Shown: positions 52,662 through 61,870 of the stretch, one piece after another
Position numbering within the stretch: the first letter of the stretch is position 1
Layout of the letters: every line of letters begins with the position of its first letter
Origin: Chryseobacterium formosense
GTDB taxonomy: Bacteria > Bacteroidota > Bacteroidia > Flavobacteriales > Weeksellaceae
Length of the DNA stretch: 64,000 bases
Reading direction: 5' to 3'
Assembly: GCF_900116415.1 (NCBI RefSeq)
Contig: NZ_FPAP01000001.1
Location: forward strand, 744,001-808,000
Notes under the pieces: generated by a model
The model's input: the letters and a program-made list of their open reading frames with translations, nothing else
What the model was told of the DNA's origin: nothing
Databases searched by the model: none
Position numbers and translations under genes: made by a program

Positions 52662-52669
52662 TATATTTG
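52662..52669 (+). promoter_or_regulatory. -7 box TATATTTG of the polytopic membrane protein gene
   Basis: It is a perfect box 18 nt before the ATG at 52688. The alternative TTG start (52667) lies within it and is therefore rejected. Confidence 0.6.
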
Positions 52670-52687
52670 TCAACTAAAAAACGCACA

Positions 52688-54178
52688 ATGGCTGAAGCTC
52701 AACACAGGAATCTCCCAATCTACGCTGTATTCTTTGCAATTATTGCAAAACTTTATTTTTTATTGACGCATCACATTCAGGAAGACGCTTTTATTACCTG
52801 GAGAGTTGCCCAGAATTTAATGGATTACGGAGTGATCGGTTTCAACGGAGATACCAAAATTTCAGCTTCTACAACACATTTGTACGTATTTGTTTCTTAT
52901 ATTTTCAATCTGATTTTTGGCAAAGAAAATTTTATAGAGCCGCTGCTTATTTTTAATACAACGCTGTTTACAATTGGTAGCCTACTTCTGTCTCATGTTT
53001 TGTTTAAAAACAATTGGCACAAAGCAATTTTCATTTTATTATTCGGACTTTTACCGCCATCCATCAAGATTTCAATTCTCGGAATGGAATATGGAATTCT
53101 GTTCTTTCTTGAAATGACATTATTATACTACGGTTTTAAAAAAGAGAAAAAATGGGCTTTTCTTTTGCTTCCGGCTTTCATTTTATTTACCAGAATCGAT
53201 ACGATGATCTTTCTAGGGATTATATTTTTAGTAGATATTTTCTGGAACAGGAAAATCAGATGGAGCTACATTTTGGGTGGGATTTTAGGCGTTGCGATCT
53301 GTGTTTCATTCAATTGGTTTTATTTTGGCGAATGGGTAAATAATACGATTGTTGCTAAAAAACTGGCTTATGACCAGACTTTCACAATGCAGCAGAATTT
53401 TGAATATTTTAAATTAAACTATGGGAACTTCTGGGGAATGCTGAAGCTGTCCGGAAATTTCAATCCAATCACAATTGTTATTTTACTTTTTGAACTGCTT
53501 TGTTTTATTTATTTAATCAGACAGAGAGAAAAAAGAAACTATTTTTTATGGATTATTTTTCTTTTCGCATGGTCGAAACAGGTCATTTTTATTTCACAAA
53601 AAAGCCTTTTCGATTGGTATTATTGGGTTCCGCAGATTTTACTTTTCGTTCCGGTTTTGATCTTTGTTTTAGAACAGAAAGTAAAAAGAAATCTTTGGCT
53701 GACTTTATTGATTTTAATTTATATTTTACCAATGTTAGCGTTCCAGACAATACATTCTATCGCAACAGGAAACGGAGAATGGAATTACAGAAGATCAATC
53801 GGAATATTTTTAAATCTTTATGAAAAAGATAAAAAACAGTGGGTTTTGCTTGAGCCTGCTGGTTATGTTCCGTATTTCTCAGGATTAAAAACAATTGATG
53901 AAGTAGGTCTCGTTGATAAGCAAATTCAGGAAGAAATTAAAAAAGACAAACCCAACTACTGGATAAATACCGTTAAAAACCGAAAACCAAAATATTTACT
54001 TTCCTATAGAAATCTTTTCGAAGGTTCTGATGCCGAATATTATAAAACACATTACAGACTCCTGAATGAATTCAGAATTAAAGATCATCTGAAAAGCGAA
54101 TATCCGGTTTTAGAAAAAATTTATAAACTGAAACCTTCAGGAACAGACTATAATTTGTACGAAAAAATAAAGAAATAA
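52688..54178 (+). CDS. polytopic membrane protein, probable GT-C glycosyltransferase
   Basis: This 496-residue protein has about 10-11 TM helices and a soluble C-terminal segment of about 110 residues. The first extracytoplasmic loop reads HHIQEDAFITWRVAQNLMDYGVIGFNG; the E-D motif before the second helix is the hallmark place of the catalytic acid in GT-C enzymes (ArnT/PMT/OST type). The C-terminal domain has EPAGYVPYFSGLKTIDEVGLVD. It probably transfers a sugar from a polyprenyl-phosphate donor at the periplasmic face. It follows the DUF2723 gene but has its own promoter and is separated by a terminator. Confidence 0.7.
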   Translation: MAEAQHRNLPIYAVFFAIIAKLYFLLTHHIQEDAFITWRVAQNLMDYGVIGFNGDTKISASTTHLYVFVSYIFNLIFGKENFIEPLLIFNTTLFTIGSLLLSHVLFKNNWHKAIFILLFGLLPPSIKISILGMEYGILFFLEMTLLYYGFKKEKKWAFLLLPAFILFTRIDTMIFLGIIFLVDIFWNRKIRWSYILGGILGVAICVSFNWFYFGEWVNNTIVAKKLAYDQTFTMQQNFEYFKLNYGNFWGMLKLSGNFNPITIVILLFELLCFIYLIRQREKRNYFLWIIFLFAWSKQVIFISQKSLFDWYYWVPQILLFVPVLIFVLEQKVKRNLWLTLLILIYILPMLAFQTIHSIATGNGEWNYRRSIGIFLNLYEKDKKQWVLLEPAGYVPYFSGLKTIDEVGLVDKQIQEEIKKDKPNYWINTVKNRKPKYLLSYRNLFEGSDAEYYKTHYRLLNEFRIKDHLKSEYPVLEKIYKLKPSGTDYNLYEKIKK

Positions 54179-54216
54179 TTGGCTGGAAGATGGATGTCGG
54201 ATGCTGGAAGTTTACA
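54179..54216. repeat. GCTGGAAGATGGATG-type repeat scar
   Basis: GGCTGGAAGATGGATGTCGG is followed by ATGCTGGAAGT; the GCTGGAAG word is repeated. It looks like a short intergenic repeat copy. The stretch to 54284 shows nothing else. Confidence 0.4.
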
Positions 54217-54284
54217 GCTTGATGTATATTTTCTTTCTAAAATTCTAATTCTAAAACACTCTACCTAAATCTCAACCTAACCTC

Positions 54285-54809
54285 ATGAAATACTGTGCTT
54301 TTCTCCGCGGCGTCAATGTAAAAGGAACCAACATGAAAATGGCAGATGTCTGTCAGGTTTTTAAGGATGCCGGAATGGAAAATGTAAGTTCTGTTTTAGC
54401 TTCCGGAAATATTGTTTTCGGTTCTGACAAAAATGCAGAAGAATTGAAAGTTATTCTTGAAAAGGCAATGTCTGAATATTTTAATTACGAAGCATTTCTT
54501 TTTGTAAAAAATTCAGAGCAAACAGAATTATTCTGGACTCAAAATCCTTTTGAAAAAAATGTTGATTTTCATATCTACGCTTTTGTAGGAAACGAGTGTG
54601 TGGAAGATATTCTGATGAAAGAATTTGAAAACGCAACGAAAACAGAAAACGAAAAAGCAGAGATCGTCAGCAATATATTTTATTGGCAGGTTCCGAAAGG
54701 TAGTACATTAGATTCAAACTTTGGAAAGGTTTTAGGCAAAAAAAGTCTGAAAGATCAGTTTACCAGCAGAAATATCAATACTTTTGAGAAGATTTTTAAA
54801 AAGTTTTAA
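54285..54809 (+). CDS. DUF1697 domain protein
   Basis: This 174-residue DUF1697 protein has the typical opening KYCAFLRGVNVKGTNMKMADVCQVF, then MENVSSVLASGNIVF (with the conserved SGN), an F-x-A/V-F-V segment and a C-terminal ITxRN-like motif (FTSRNINTFEKI). The family is widespread, small and functionally uncharacterised; the fold is ferredoxin-like and the conserved basic residues suggest a nucleic acid or nucleotide ligand. It lies alone before the kdsA region with no visible terminator. Confidence 0.85.
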   Translation: MKYCAFLRGVNVKGTNMKMADVCQVFKDAGMENVSSVLASGNIVFGSDKNAEELKVILEKAMSEYFNYEAFLFVKNSEQTELFWTQNPFEKNVDFHIYAFVGNECVEDILMKEFENATKTENEKAEIVSNIFYWQVPKGSTLDSNFGKVLGKKSLKDQFTSRNINTFEKIFKKF

Positions 54810-55023
54810 TTAAATTCTGTCACCAATTGACAGATTACCTTCAATTTAGTATAAAAAGTTAAAAAAATCTGCGCAATCTGTTTAATTTGCGACAAACCGA
54901 CAAAGAATTTTTACAAAATAAATTCAATCCAAAAGATCAAAACTATTATAACCATTGTCTGTTAAAGATTTCGGATTTCCGAACTTTCTCAGTATTTTTA
55001 CTCAACTTTTAATTAAAATAAAA

Positions 55024-55833
55024 ATGATCCAACATTTAGACAACATACACCACAAAGATTCAAAAAATTTTTTCCTGATTGCCGGTCCTTGCATTATTGA
55101 AGGCGAAGATATGGCATTGAGAATTGCTGAAAAAGTAATTGAACTAACGAATAAATTCAATATTCCTTATATATTTAAAGGAAGTTTTAAAAAAGCAAAT
55201 AGAAGCAGAGTAGATTCTTTTACGACAATCGGCGAAGAGAAATCTCTGGAAATCCTTAAAAAAGTAGGGGAGACTTTTAATATTCCTACGACTACAGATA
55301 TTCATGAAAATGAGCACGCTGCTTTGGCTGCACAATATGTGGATGTTCTTCAGATTCCTGCTTTTTTGGTTCGTCAGACAGATCTTTTGGTCGCTGCAGC
55401 TGAAACAGGAAAATGTGTCACCTTGAAAAAAGGGCAATTCCTTTCTCCGGAATCGATGAAATTTGCTGTTCAGAAAATAACAGATTCAAACAATGAAAAA
55501 GTAGCGATTATCGAAAGAGGAAATTCTTTCGGATATACAGATCTGATTGTAGATTACAGAGGAATTCCTACAATGAGAAACTACGCTCCGGTAATTTTGG
55601 ATGTAACGCATTCTCTGCAACAGCCCAACCAAAGCTCAGGAGTTACGGGAGGAAGACCGGATCTTATCGAAACCGTTGCCAAAGCAGGAATTGCAGTCGG
55701 AGCAGACGGAATTTTCATCGAAACGCACCCAACTCCTGAAACGGCACTTTCTGACGGAGCCAATATGTTAAGATTAGATTTATTGGAAGATTTATTACAA
55801 AAACTCACAAGAGTTAGAGAATCTATACTATAA
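55024..55833 (+). CDS. kdsA: 3-deoxy-8-phosphooctulonate synthase
   Basis: This 269-residue KdsA has a beta/alpha barrel and motifs FLIAGPCIIEGEDMA, FKGSFKKANRSR (PEP and A5P phosphate binding), TDIHENEHAALAAQYVDVLQIPAFLVRQTDL, NRGNSFGYTDLIVD-type segment ERGNSFGYTDLIVD and TGGRPDLIETVAKAGIAVGADGIFIETHPTPE. It joins arabinose-5-phosphate and phosphoenolpyruvate in KDO synthesis for lipopolysaccharide, so the organism has an LPS-type outer membrane. The start is ATG 55024; the upstream in-frame ORF lacks homology. TonB receptor follows 43 bp downstream. Confidence 0.95.
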   Translation: MIQHLDNIHHKDSKNFFLIAGPCIIEGEDMALRIAEKVIELTNKFNIPYIFKGSFKKANRSRVDSFTTIGEEKSLEILKKVGETFNIPTTTDIHENEHAALAAQYVDVLQIPAFLVRQTDLLVAAAETGKCVTLKKGQFLSPESMKFAVQKITDSNNEKVAIIERGNSFGYTDLIVDYRGIPTMRNYAPVILDVTHSLQQPNQSSGVTGGRPDLIETVAKAGIAVGADGIFIETHPTPETALSDGANMLRLDLLEDLLQKLTRVRESIL

Positions 55834-55876
55834 TTGTTAAAAAATACTTAATTTTAGAAATTCTAAATAATTCCTT

Positions 55877-58105
55877 TTGAAAAAACTAGTTTTACCACTA
55901 AGCCTTATAGTACCGGTTTTAGTATTCTCTCAATCAAGAAAAAGAGATACCACAACGACAAGGGTTACCAATATTGAGGAAGTTGTTTTCCAGAAAAAAG
56001 TCACCGGGAGAACAAACGACGTTACCGCAGTAAGAATTTCAGCTAAAGATGCTCAGAATGTTTCGAGTATTTCGGGCGGTGTGGAAGGTTTGCTTAAAAC
56101 GCTTCCGTCTGTCAACTCCAATACCGAGCTTTCTTCACAATATATGGTACGTGGTGGAAACTATGACGAAAACCTTATCTACATTAATGATATTGAAATT
56201 TACAGGCCTTTCCTGATCAGAAATTCTCAACAGGAAGGTTTAAGTATCATCAATCCGGATATGGTTTCTACAGTCAACTTTTCTGCGGGAGGCTTTGAAC
56301 CAAGATATGGTGATAAAATGTCTTCAGCTTTGAATATTTATTATCGTGAACCTAAAAAGTTTGAACTTTCCGGAGAAGCTAGTTTAATCGGAGGAAGATT
56401 GACAACAGGTTTTGCAACAGGAAAAGAAGATGAAAACGGAAATAAAAAATTTACCGCTTTATTTTCAGGAAGATACAGAAATACCAATCTGGTTCTGAAT
56501 ACTTTAAATGAAGATACCGATTTTAATCCGGTTTATTATGATTTTCAGTCATATCTGAATTATCATGTAAACAGCAAACTTTCATTATCATTCATCGGAT
56601 ATTACTCTAAGAATGATTACGAAATGTTTCCTAAAGAAAGAAGTGTTGATTTCGGGACGATAAATCAGCCGATCAATCTTTCTGTTTTTTATAATGGTAA
56701 AGAAAATGACCAGTATAAAAATATGATGGGTACGGTTTCTGCAAATTATAAAGCTTCCGATAAATGGAGGTTTACATTGGATAGTTTTGCGTATCAGAAT
56801 CGTGAAAGAGAATATTATTCTATTGCTTCGAGCTATATTTTGCAGACTTTCGATCCGATTACAGGAAACCCGATTACTTCTTATGACGTGGGCGGACAAA
56901 TCGAACATGCAAGAAACGATTTATTTGTAAGAACTTATGGTGCACAGTTCAGAACACGTTTTTCACCTAATGTAAATACCGATATCGAATTAGGTTTTAA
57001 ATATGAAAAAGAAAATCTTCAGGATTTAACAAACGAATGGAAGCTTGTAGATTCTTCTGGTTACAGCACACCAAGACCAATTGATGATCCGAGATTTCCT
57101 GATGCATCAGATTTAGATTTATTCTACAGTATTGCCGGAAACAATCACATTGAGCCAACGAGATTATCGGCTTATGCACAATATTCTCAGAAGTTTTTCT
57201 GGGGCGCAAGTAAAGTTTTGGTAAATGGTGGTGCAAGAATTGCCCATTGGAGTTTTAATAATGAAACGATTTTCTCACCAAGAGCCCAGTTTGCGATCAA
57301 ACCTGATTGGGATTCCGAAATGTGGTTCAGGTTATCTGGAGGAATTTATTATCAGGCGCCTTTCTACAAAGAAATAAAGGATCTGAATGGTAATTTTAAT
57401 CCGAACATTAAATCTCAAAGATCAATACAGGCAATTTTAGCTAATGAATATGAATTTGAGTTTGAAGACAGACCATTTAAATTAACGACGGAATTATATT
57501 ACAAAAAAATGGATAACCTGATTCCGTATTATATGGATAATGTAAGAATCCGTTATTCAGGAAAAAATAATGCTACCGGTTATGCTTACGGTATTGATAC
57601 AAGATTATTCGGAGAGTTTGTTCCGGGGGTAGATTCTTGGCTTTCTGCAAGTTATGCGAGAGTTTATGAAAATATTGATGACAGGGGAAATATTCCGAGA
57701 CCTACAGATCAAAGATTCAGATTTGCAATGTTCTACCAGGATTATATGCCGAGATTCCCGCAAATGCGTGTAAATCTTACGTTAACTTATGCAATGGGAT
57801 TGCCAAACGGAGCTCCGGTTTTCACAGATCCTTATCAGTATCAGAAAACTTTGCCTTCATACAAAAGGGTAGATTTAGGACTTTCTTATGCATTTGTAGA
57901 TGCAAAAGAGAAAAAGCAAACGTACGGTTTTCTTAGTAATTTTGAAGAGCTGACTTTAGGAGTTCAGGTTTTCAATGCATTTAATATCAACAATACGGTG
58001 GCCAATCAATGGATTACCGATGCCAATACAAGTTTGATGTATCCTGTTCCGGTGCGTTTGACGGGAAGATTCTTTAATGTAAAATTAGAATTTAAAATAA
58101 AATAA
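55877..58105 (+). CDS. TonB-dependent outer-membrane receptor
   Basis: This 742-residue protein has a signal peptide (1-19, VLVFSQ), a plug domain (about 30-150: EEVVFQKKVTGRTNDVTAVRISAKDAQNVSS, then LLKTLPSVNSNTELSSQYMVRGGNYDENLIYINDIEIYRPF, NFSAGGFEPRYGDKMSSALNIYYREP) and a 22-strand-type barrel ending in the conserved aromatic Phe-Lys-Ile-Lys region. It imports an unknown substrate across the outer membrane with TonB. No N-terminal carboxypeptidase-like domain and no SusD partner is present, so it is not a SusC pair. It starts with TTG, supported by the signal peptide immediately after. Confidence 0.9.
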   Translation: MKKLVLPLSLIVPVLVFSQSRKRDTTTTRVTNIEEVVFQKKVTGRTNDVTAVRISAKDAQNVSSISGGVEGLLKTLPSVNSNTELSSQYMVRGGNYDENLIYINDIEIYRPFLIRNSQQEGLSIINPDMVSTVNFSAGGFEPRYGDKMSSALNIYYREPKKFELSGEASLIGGRLTTGFATGKEDENGNKKFTALFSGRYRNTNLVLNTLNEDTDFNPVYYDFQSYLNYHVNSKLSLSFIGYYSKNDYEMFPKERSVDFGTINQPINLSVFYNGKENDQYKNMMGTVSANYKASDKWRFTLDSFAYQNREREYYSIASSYILQTFDPITGNPITSYDVGGQIEHARNDLFVRTYGAQFRTRFSPNVNTDIELGFKYEKENLQDLTNEWKLVDSSGYSTPRPIDDPRFPDASDLDLFYSIAGNNHIEPTRLSAYAQYSQKFFWGASKVLVNGGARIAHWSFNNETIFSPRAQFAIKPDWDSEMWFRLSGGIYYQAPFYKEIKDLNGNFNPNIKSQRSIQAILANEYEFEFEDRPFKLTTELYYKKMDNLIPYYMDNVRIRYSGKNNATGYAYGIDTRLFGEFVPGVDSWLSASYARVYENIDDRGNIPRPTDQRFRFAMFYQDYMPRFPQMRVNLTLTYAMGLPNGAPVFTDPYQYQKTLPSYKRVDLGLSYAFVDAKEKKQTYGFLSNFEELTLGVQVFNAFNINNTVANQWITDANTSLMYPVPVRLTGRFFNVKLEFKIK

Positions 58106-58111
58106 TATTTA

Positions 58112-58173
58112 ATGCCACGAATGCACGAATGATTTTGAGATGGAGTAATCAAACATTTGTGCATTCGTGGCAT
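58112..58173. repeat. GCCACGAAT palindrome, copy 2
   Basis: ATGCCACGAATGCACGAATG (58112-58131) pairs with a complementary arm at 58154-58173 with one mismatch. It follows the receptor gene and may act as its terminator. Confidence 0.85.
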
Positions 58174-58203
58174 TTTTAAAAATAATAATTTGCTAAATTA
58201 AAA

Positions 58204-58677
58204 ATGAAAAAACATATTATTACTTTTTTGTTTTCAATATTTACCTTTTTGTCGGTAACTGCGCAGGCTAAAACAAATCCTCAACTATCAAAACTATATC
58301 AGAATTATATTGCTATAAAATCTGCCTTAGCGTCTGATGATTTTAAGAAAACGTCAATTGCAGCCGGAGAATTTATGAAAACAGCTTCTTCGATAAATTC
58401 AAAATCTTTGGATGAGAAAAAGCTGAACGCTTTAAAATCTGATGCGAAAACAATTTCTTTGGCAAAAAATATTGAAGCGCAGAGAAAACCTTTTTATAAA
58501 TTATCTGAAGTCATGATTTCTATTGCTCACGAAAATAAAATTTCAGACAAAACCATTTTCGTACAGTATTGTCCGATGGCAAAAGGAAGTTGGCTGAGTA
58601 ATGAAAAACAGATTATCAATCCATATTATGGAAGTTCAATGCTAAAATGTGGCTCTGTAAAATCTGAAATAGAATAA
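58204..58677 (+). CDS. DUF3347 secreted protein
   Basis: This 157-residue protein has a signal peptide (1-21, ending TAQA) and a DUF3347 domain: helical hairpin (LYQNYIAIKSALASDDFKKTSIAAGEFM) and the metal-like motif QYCPMAKGSWLSNEKQIINPYYGSSMLKCGSV (Cys-Pro-Met ... Met-x-x-Cys-Gly). The same domain occurs at the end of CusB-type efflux adaptors and in copper-responsive proteins, so a periplasmic role in copper or silver binding is plausible. No efflux genes are adjacent. A bidirectional terminator follows. Confidence 0.8.
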   Translation: MKKHIITFLFSIFTFLSVTAQAKTNPQLSKLYQNYIAIKSALASDDFKKTSIAAGEFMKTASSINSKSLDEKKLNALKSDAKTISLAKNIEAQRKPFYKLSEVMISIAHENKISDKTIFVQYCPMAKGSWLSNEKQIINPYYGSSMLKCGSVKSEIE

Positions 58678-58684
58678 ATTATAG

Positions 58685-58713
58685 AAAGAAACTCAATTTG
58701 AGTTTCTTTTTTT
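58685..58713. terminator. bidirectional terminator between DUF3347 and FAD monooxygenase
   Basis: AAAGAAACTCAA pairs with TTGAGTTTCTTT and is followed by T residues; the genes converge. Confidence 0.85.
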
Positions 58714-59830
58714 ATAGCTCCAGTTTTAAAATTTTTTCAACCATTTTCTGATTGATACTTTCAGGAATCGAACGCATGAGAAAATTCCTCAGTTGATTTC
58801 CCTTTTCCCATTGCGATATTTTCCCAATTGTCCAGCTGTTTTTAACGATATAATCTACTTTTTTTCTTCTGATTTTCTGAAATTCTTCAAAAATCGAGTT
58901 AAAATTTTGATTTTTCTCCAGTAATTTCCCAATCACATAAGCATCTTCAATCGACTGACAAGCGCCTTGCCCCATATTTGGAGTCGTTGCATGAGCAGCA
59001 TCACCAATCAGACAAATATTTTCTGCGTACCATTTTGGAATAGGAGTGAGGTCGACAATATCATTCAGAATAATATTTTCTTTTCTGGTTGATTCTAAAA
59101 TTTCTAAAACCAACGAGTCAAAGTCTCGGAATGTTTCAGACAAATCAATTTTTTCTGCAAATTTATTTTCATTGACCAAGGCGTACCAATACACTTTTCT
59201 TTCGGAAATTTTTACAAAACCAAAACGTTTTCCTTTGCCCCAGATTTCCAAAGCATGATGACTGTATTTTTCTGGAAGATTGAAATCGGTAAAACCTCTC
59301 CAACATTTTTGTCCGGCATTTCTGATACTTCCGGCTTTTAAAATCTGATTTCTGACTTTAGAATGAATCCCGTCGGCTCCGAAAACGATTTCACATTCTG
59401 TTTCAAAACCATTTTCAAATTTCAAATGATAATTTTCTATCTTCTGAATTTGCTGTAATGAATGATTTAATTGAATATTTTCAAAACCTAAATTTTCAGC
59501 TAACATATTCTGAAGCTCAGCTCTGTGAATGGCAACATTACAGGAGTTGAATTTCTTTTCTAAAGCCAAAACATTCGTCGTAGAAATGGTTTTAAGCTTT
59601 TCATCGGCAATACATATTCCGTGAATTTTATTTCCTTTACTTTCAATTTTTTCTTTTAAACCTAATTTGTCGAAAATCTGCATTGCATTCACTGCCATCA
59701 TAATTCCGGCTCCGACAGGTTTTATTTCAGACGCAGATTCATAAATAGTAAAATCTAAGTCGTGTTGCTTGAGAATATTTCCTAAAGTTAAACCGCCGAT
59801 TCCGGCTCCGATGATTGAGATTTGATTCAT
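58712..59830 (-). CDS. FAD-dependent monooxygenase
   Basis: This 372-residue group A flavoprotein monooxygenase has the GxGxxG dinucleotide motif (SIIGAGIGGLTLGNIL), the DG motif (GADGIHSKVRNQIL) and the GD motif (CLIGDAAHATTPNMGQGACQSIEDA). It hydroxylates an aromatic or related substrate with NAD(P)H; the closest types are 3-hydroxybenzoate 6-hydroxylase-like enzymes. The GD region differs from tetracycline-inactivating Tet(X). The start at 59830 is used; an ATG at 59851 falls inside the GCCACGAAT repeat and is not credible. Confidence 0.8.
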   Translation of the reverse strand: MNQISIIGAGIGGLTLGNILKQHDLDFTIYESASEIKPVGAGIMMAVNAMQIFDKLGLKEKIESKGNKIHGICIADEKLKTISTTNVLALEKKFNSCNVAIHRAELQNMLAENLGFENIQLNHSLQQIQKIENYHLKFENGFETECEIVFGADGIHSKVRNQILKAGSIRNAGQKCWRGFTDFNLPEKYSHHALEIWGKGKRFGFVKISERKVYWYALVNENKFAEKIDLSETFRDFDSLVLEILESTRKENIILNDIVDLTPIPKWYAENICLIGDAAHATTPNMGQGACQSIEDAYVIGKLLEKNQNFNSIFEEFQKIRRKKVDYIVKNSWTIGKISQWEKGNQLRNFLMRSIPESINQKMVEKILKLEL

Positions 59831-59845
59831 TAATTGGTTTTTAAA

Positions 59846-59902
59846 TGCCACGAATACACGAATATTATAATGTGAAAATTCAATATTCGAGTATTTGTGG
59901 CA
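59846..59902. repeat. GCCACGAAT palindrome, copy 3
   Basis: TGCCACGAATACACGAATATT (59846-59866, 21 bases; the first 20 are conserved) pairs with 59882-59902 with two mismatches. It lies between the lipoprotein and monooxygenase genes. Confidence 0.8.
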
Positions 59903-59906
59903 AGAA

Positions 59907-60494
59907 TTATTTCAAGTTTTTCAATTCGCTTAATAACTGATTTTGTTTATTGACAAAATTTTCAAGACTATCCGTTTTCAAAGGATGAGCATCTTGATAT
60001 TTTTCAATTTCCGGTAGAGTTTTCTTGATTTTAAAAATCGTATGTTGATCTTTAATGATGCTTGTATTTTGGTTAATTTTTACAATTAAATCTTTGATTT
60101 TCTTTGTTTTCAAATCATATCTTTCAGAACTGAATTTAATTTCTTTTTCAATTTCCTTCTTCGTCATAGAATCAATAATTGATCTTGTAAGTTCATTTGC
60201 ATCATTGTAGTAACTGTCAGATTTATTGATGATAGTTTCATAATCAGAAATTACAACATTTGTTTCTTTATTTATATCCTCAATTTTCTTTTCTAATTTC
60301 TGCAATTTTTTATCATTTTTAAGTAACTCAGTATAAATATCTAACACCATATTTCCTTTTCCGCGACCACTTTTTAAAGATGTTGATGATCCTACGTTAT
60401 CAACTACATTATTTTCTAAAGGTTTATTTTCAGTTTTTTCTGAGCAGGAAATTATTAATAAAAATAGAGCAGAACTAAAAAGTATTTTTTTCAT
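59907..60494 (-). CDS. helical lipoprotein of unknown function
   Basis: This 195-residue lipoprotein precursor has a lipobox ISC at Cys17 and a mature chain that is almost wholly helical and charged (Lys/Glu/Asn/Ile-rich: LKNDKKLQKLEKKIEDINKE, IIDSMTKKEIEKEIKFSSER), probably a coiled coil. A Gly/Ser/Lys stretch (SLKSGRGKGN) lies near residue 42. No domain is recognised. It sits between a GCCACGAAT repeat and a TGTCATTTCG repeat, so it is transcribed alone. Confidence 0.6.
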   Translation of the reverse strand: MKKILFSSALFLLIISCSEKTENKPLENNVVDNVGSSTSLKSGRGKGNMVLDIYTELLKNDKKLQKLEKKIEDINKETNVVISDYETIINKSDSYYNDANELTRSIIDSMTKKEIEKEIKFSSERYDLKTKKIKDLIVKINQNTSIIKDQHTIFKIKKTLPEIEKYQDAHPLKTDSLENFVNKQNQLLSELKNLK

Positions 60495-60510
60495 GTTTGT
60501 TTTTTTGTTG

Positions 60511-60610
60511 CATTTGTCATTTCGACGATAGGAGAAATCTCTGAAAGTTCTTTTAAATTTTAAATATTGAGATTCTTCACTTCGCTACTCTTCGTTCAGA
60601 ATGACAAATG
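60511..60610. repeat. TGTCATTTCG-family inverted repeat, long copy
   Basis: CATTTGTCATT (60511-60521) pairs with AATGACAAATG (60600-60610); inside are AGGAGAAATCTC and GAGATTCTTCACTTCG. It belongs to a repeat family found widely in Bacteroidota. Confidence 0.7.
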
Positions 60611-60666
60611 TGATGGTTAATTTATTATTTTAATTAGTTGAATGAAGATACTTTAAATTATTAAAC

Positions 60667-60699
60667 AAAAAAAACGGAGCCTGAAAAATCAAGCTCCGT
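60667..60699 (-). terminator. intrinsic terminator of rpoD
   Basis: On the minus strand AACGGAGC and GCTCCGTT form an 8-bp stem followed by a T run. Confidence 0.85.
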
Positions 60700-60722
60700 T
60701 AATAATTATTTAAAACTAAAAA

Positions 60723-61589
60723 TTATTTACCTAAATAAGATTTCAAAATCTTACTTCTAGTATTGTGTTTCAGTCTTTTGATTGCTTTTTCTTTAATCTG
60801 ACGAACTCTTTCTCTTGTAAGATCAAAAGTTTCACCGATTTCTTCCAAAGTCATTGGATGTTTTCCGTTCAATCCGAAATACAGTCTTACCAAATCAGCC
60901 TCTCTTGGCGTTAAAGTGTTCAATGCTCTTTCAATTTCGATTTGAAGAGATTCAAGCATCAAATCTTTATCCGGACTTGGAGATTCTCCTGAACGCAATA
61001 CGTCGTACAAGTTAGAATCTTCACCTTCTACCAATGGTGCATCCATAGACAAATGTCTTCCGGAGTTTTTCATTGATTCTTTGATGTCTTCCTCGCTCAT
61101 GTCCAAAACTTCAGCCAATTCTTCAGGAGAAGGTGGTCTTTCGTTTTCCTGCTCAAGGTGTGCGTAAGCTTTGTTGATTTTGTTGATCGAACCGATTTTG
61201 TTCAATGGCAATCTTACAATTCTCGACTGTTCTGCCAAAGCCTGTAAAATCGACTGACGAATCCACCAAACTGCGTAAGAGATAAATTTGAAACCTCTGG
61301 TTTCGTCATATCTTTTTGCAGCTTTCATTAATCCTAAATTCCCTTCGTTGATCAAATCGGGAAGAGAAAGTCCTTGGTTTTGGTATTGTTTAGAAACGGA
61401 AACTACGAAACGAAGGTTGGCTTTAATTAATTTTTCCAGAGCGGCTCTGTCGCCTGCACGGATTCTCTGTGCCAAATCTACTTCTTCGTCTGCTGTAATC
61501 AGTTCTACTTTACCAATTTCCTGCAAATACTTGTCTAGTGAAGCGGTTTCCCTGTTGGTAACCTGCTTGGTTATTTTTAATTGTCTCAT
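60723..61589 (-). CDS. rpoD: primary RNA polymerase sigma factor
   Basis: This 288-residue sigma-70 family protein has regions 1.2 ([28 protein letters not shown]), 2 ([62 protein letters not shown]), 3 and 4 ([17 protein letters not shown], then EETFDL-type and [17 protein letters not shown]). It lacks the long N-terminal 1.1 region, the normal state of the housekeeping sigma of Bacteroidota, which recognises TTG ... TAnnTTTG promoters rather than -35/-10. A TATTTTTG box 22 nt upstream suggests autoregulation by its own type of promoter. Confidence 0.95.
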   Translation of the reverse strand: MRQLKITKQVTNRETASLDKYLQEIGKVELITADEEVDLAQRIRAGDRAALEKLIKANLRFVVSVSKQYQNQGLSLPDLINEGNLGLMKAAKRYDETRGFKFISYAVWWIRQSILQALAEQSRIVRLPLNKIGSINKINKAYAHLEQENERPPSPEELAEVLDMSEEDIKESMKNSGRHLSMDAPLVEGEDSNLYDVLRSGESPSPDKDLMLESLQIEIERALNTLTPREADLVRLYFGLNGKHPMTLEEIGETFDLTRERVRQIKEKAIKRLKHNTRSKILKSYLGK

Positions 61590-61611
61590 TTATTCTGTTC
61601 TCAAAAATAGA

Positions 61612-61619
61612 GTTGCTAT
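61612..61619 (-). promoter_or_regulatory. -7 box TATTTTTG of rpoD
   Basis: It is a perfect TAnnTTTG match on the minus strand, 22 nt before the start. Confidence 0.55.
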
Positions 61620-61756
61620 TATATTATACGCTCAAAATAATACAAAGGTTACACCAGTTGCAATATTTTTTATTAATTTAATTTAAAACAGAAAAAATAG
61701 TCGTAAATTATTCCCCTTTATATTGAGGATAAAGCGTTTATTGATTTTATCAAAAA

Positions 61757-61870
61757 AATTTAAATCTTTTATTTGAAGCTTTTTGACTCTGTCGAATTGT
61801 GTTCTATTGTTTTTTTGGAGCAATTTGATTACATCGAAAAGCAATTTAAATTTTCTATTTGAAGCTTTTT
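61757..61870. repeat. 28-bp imperfect direct repeat upstream of rpoD
   Basis: AATTTAAATCTTTTATTTGA continues to AGCTTTTT at 61757-61784 and recurs at 61843-61870 with two mismatches. The second copy leads into the REP-like element C. No gene lies in 61590-62178. Confidence 0.6.

Noticed and set aside
58712..59830. Tet(X)-type tetracycline resistance gene
   Set aside because: The GD-motif region (DAAHATTPNMGQGA) and overall sequence fit other group A monooxygenases, not Tet(X).
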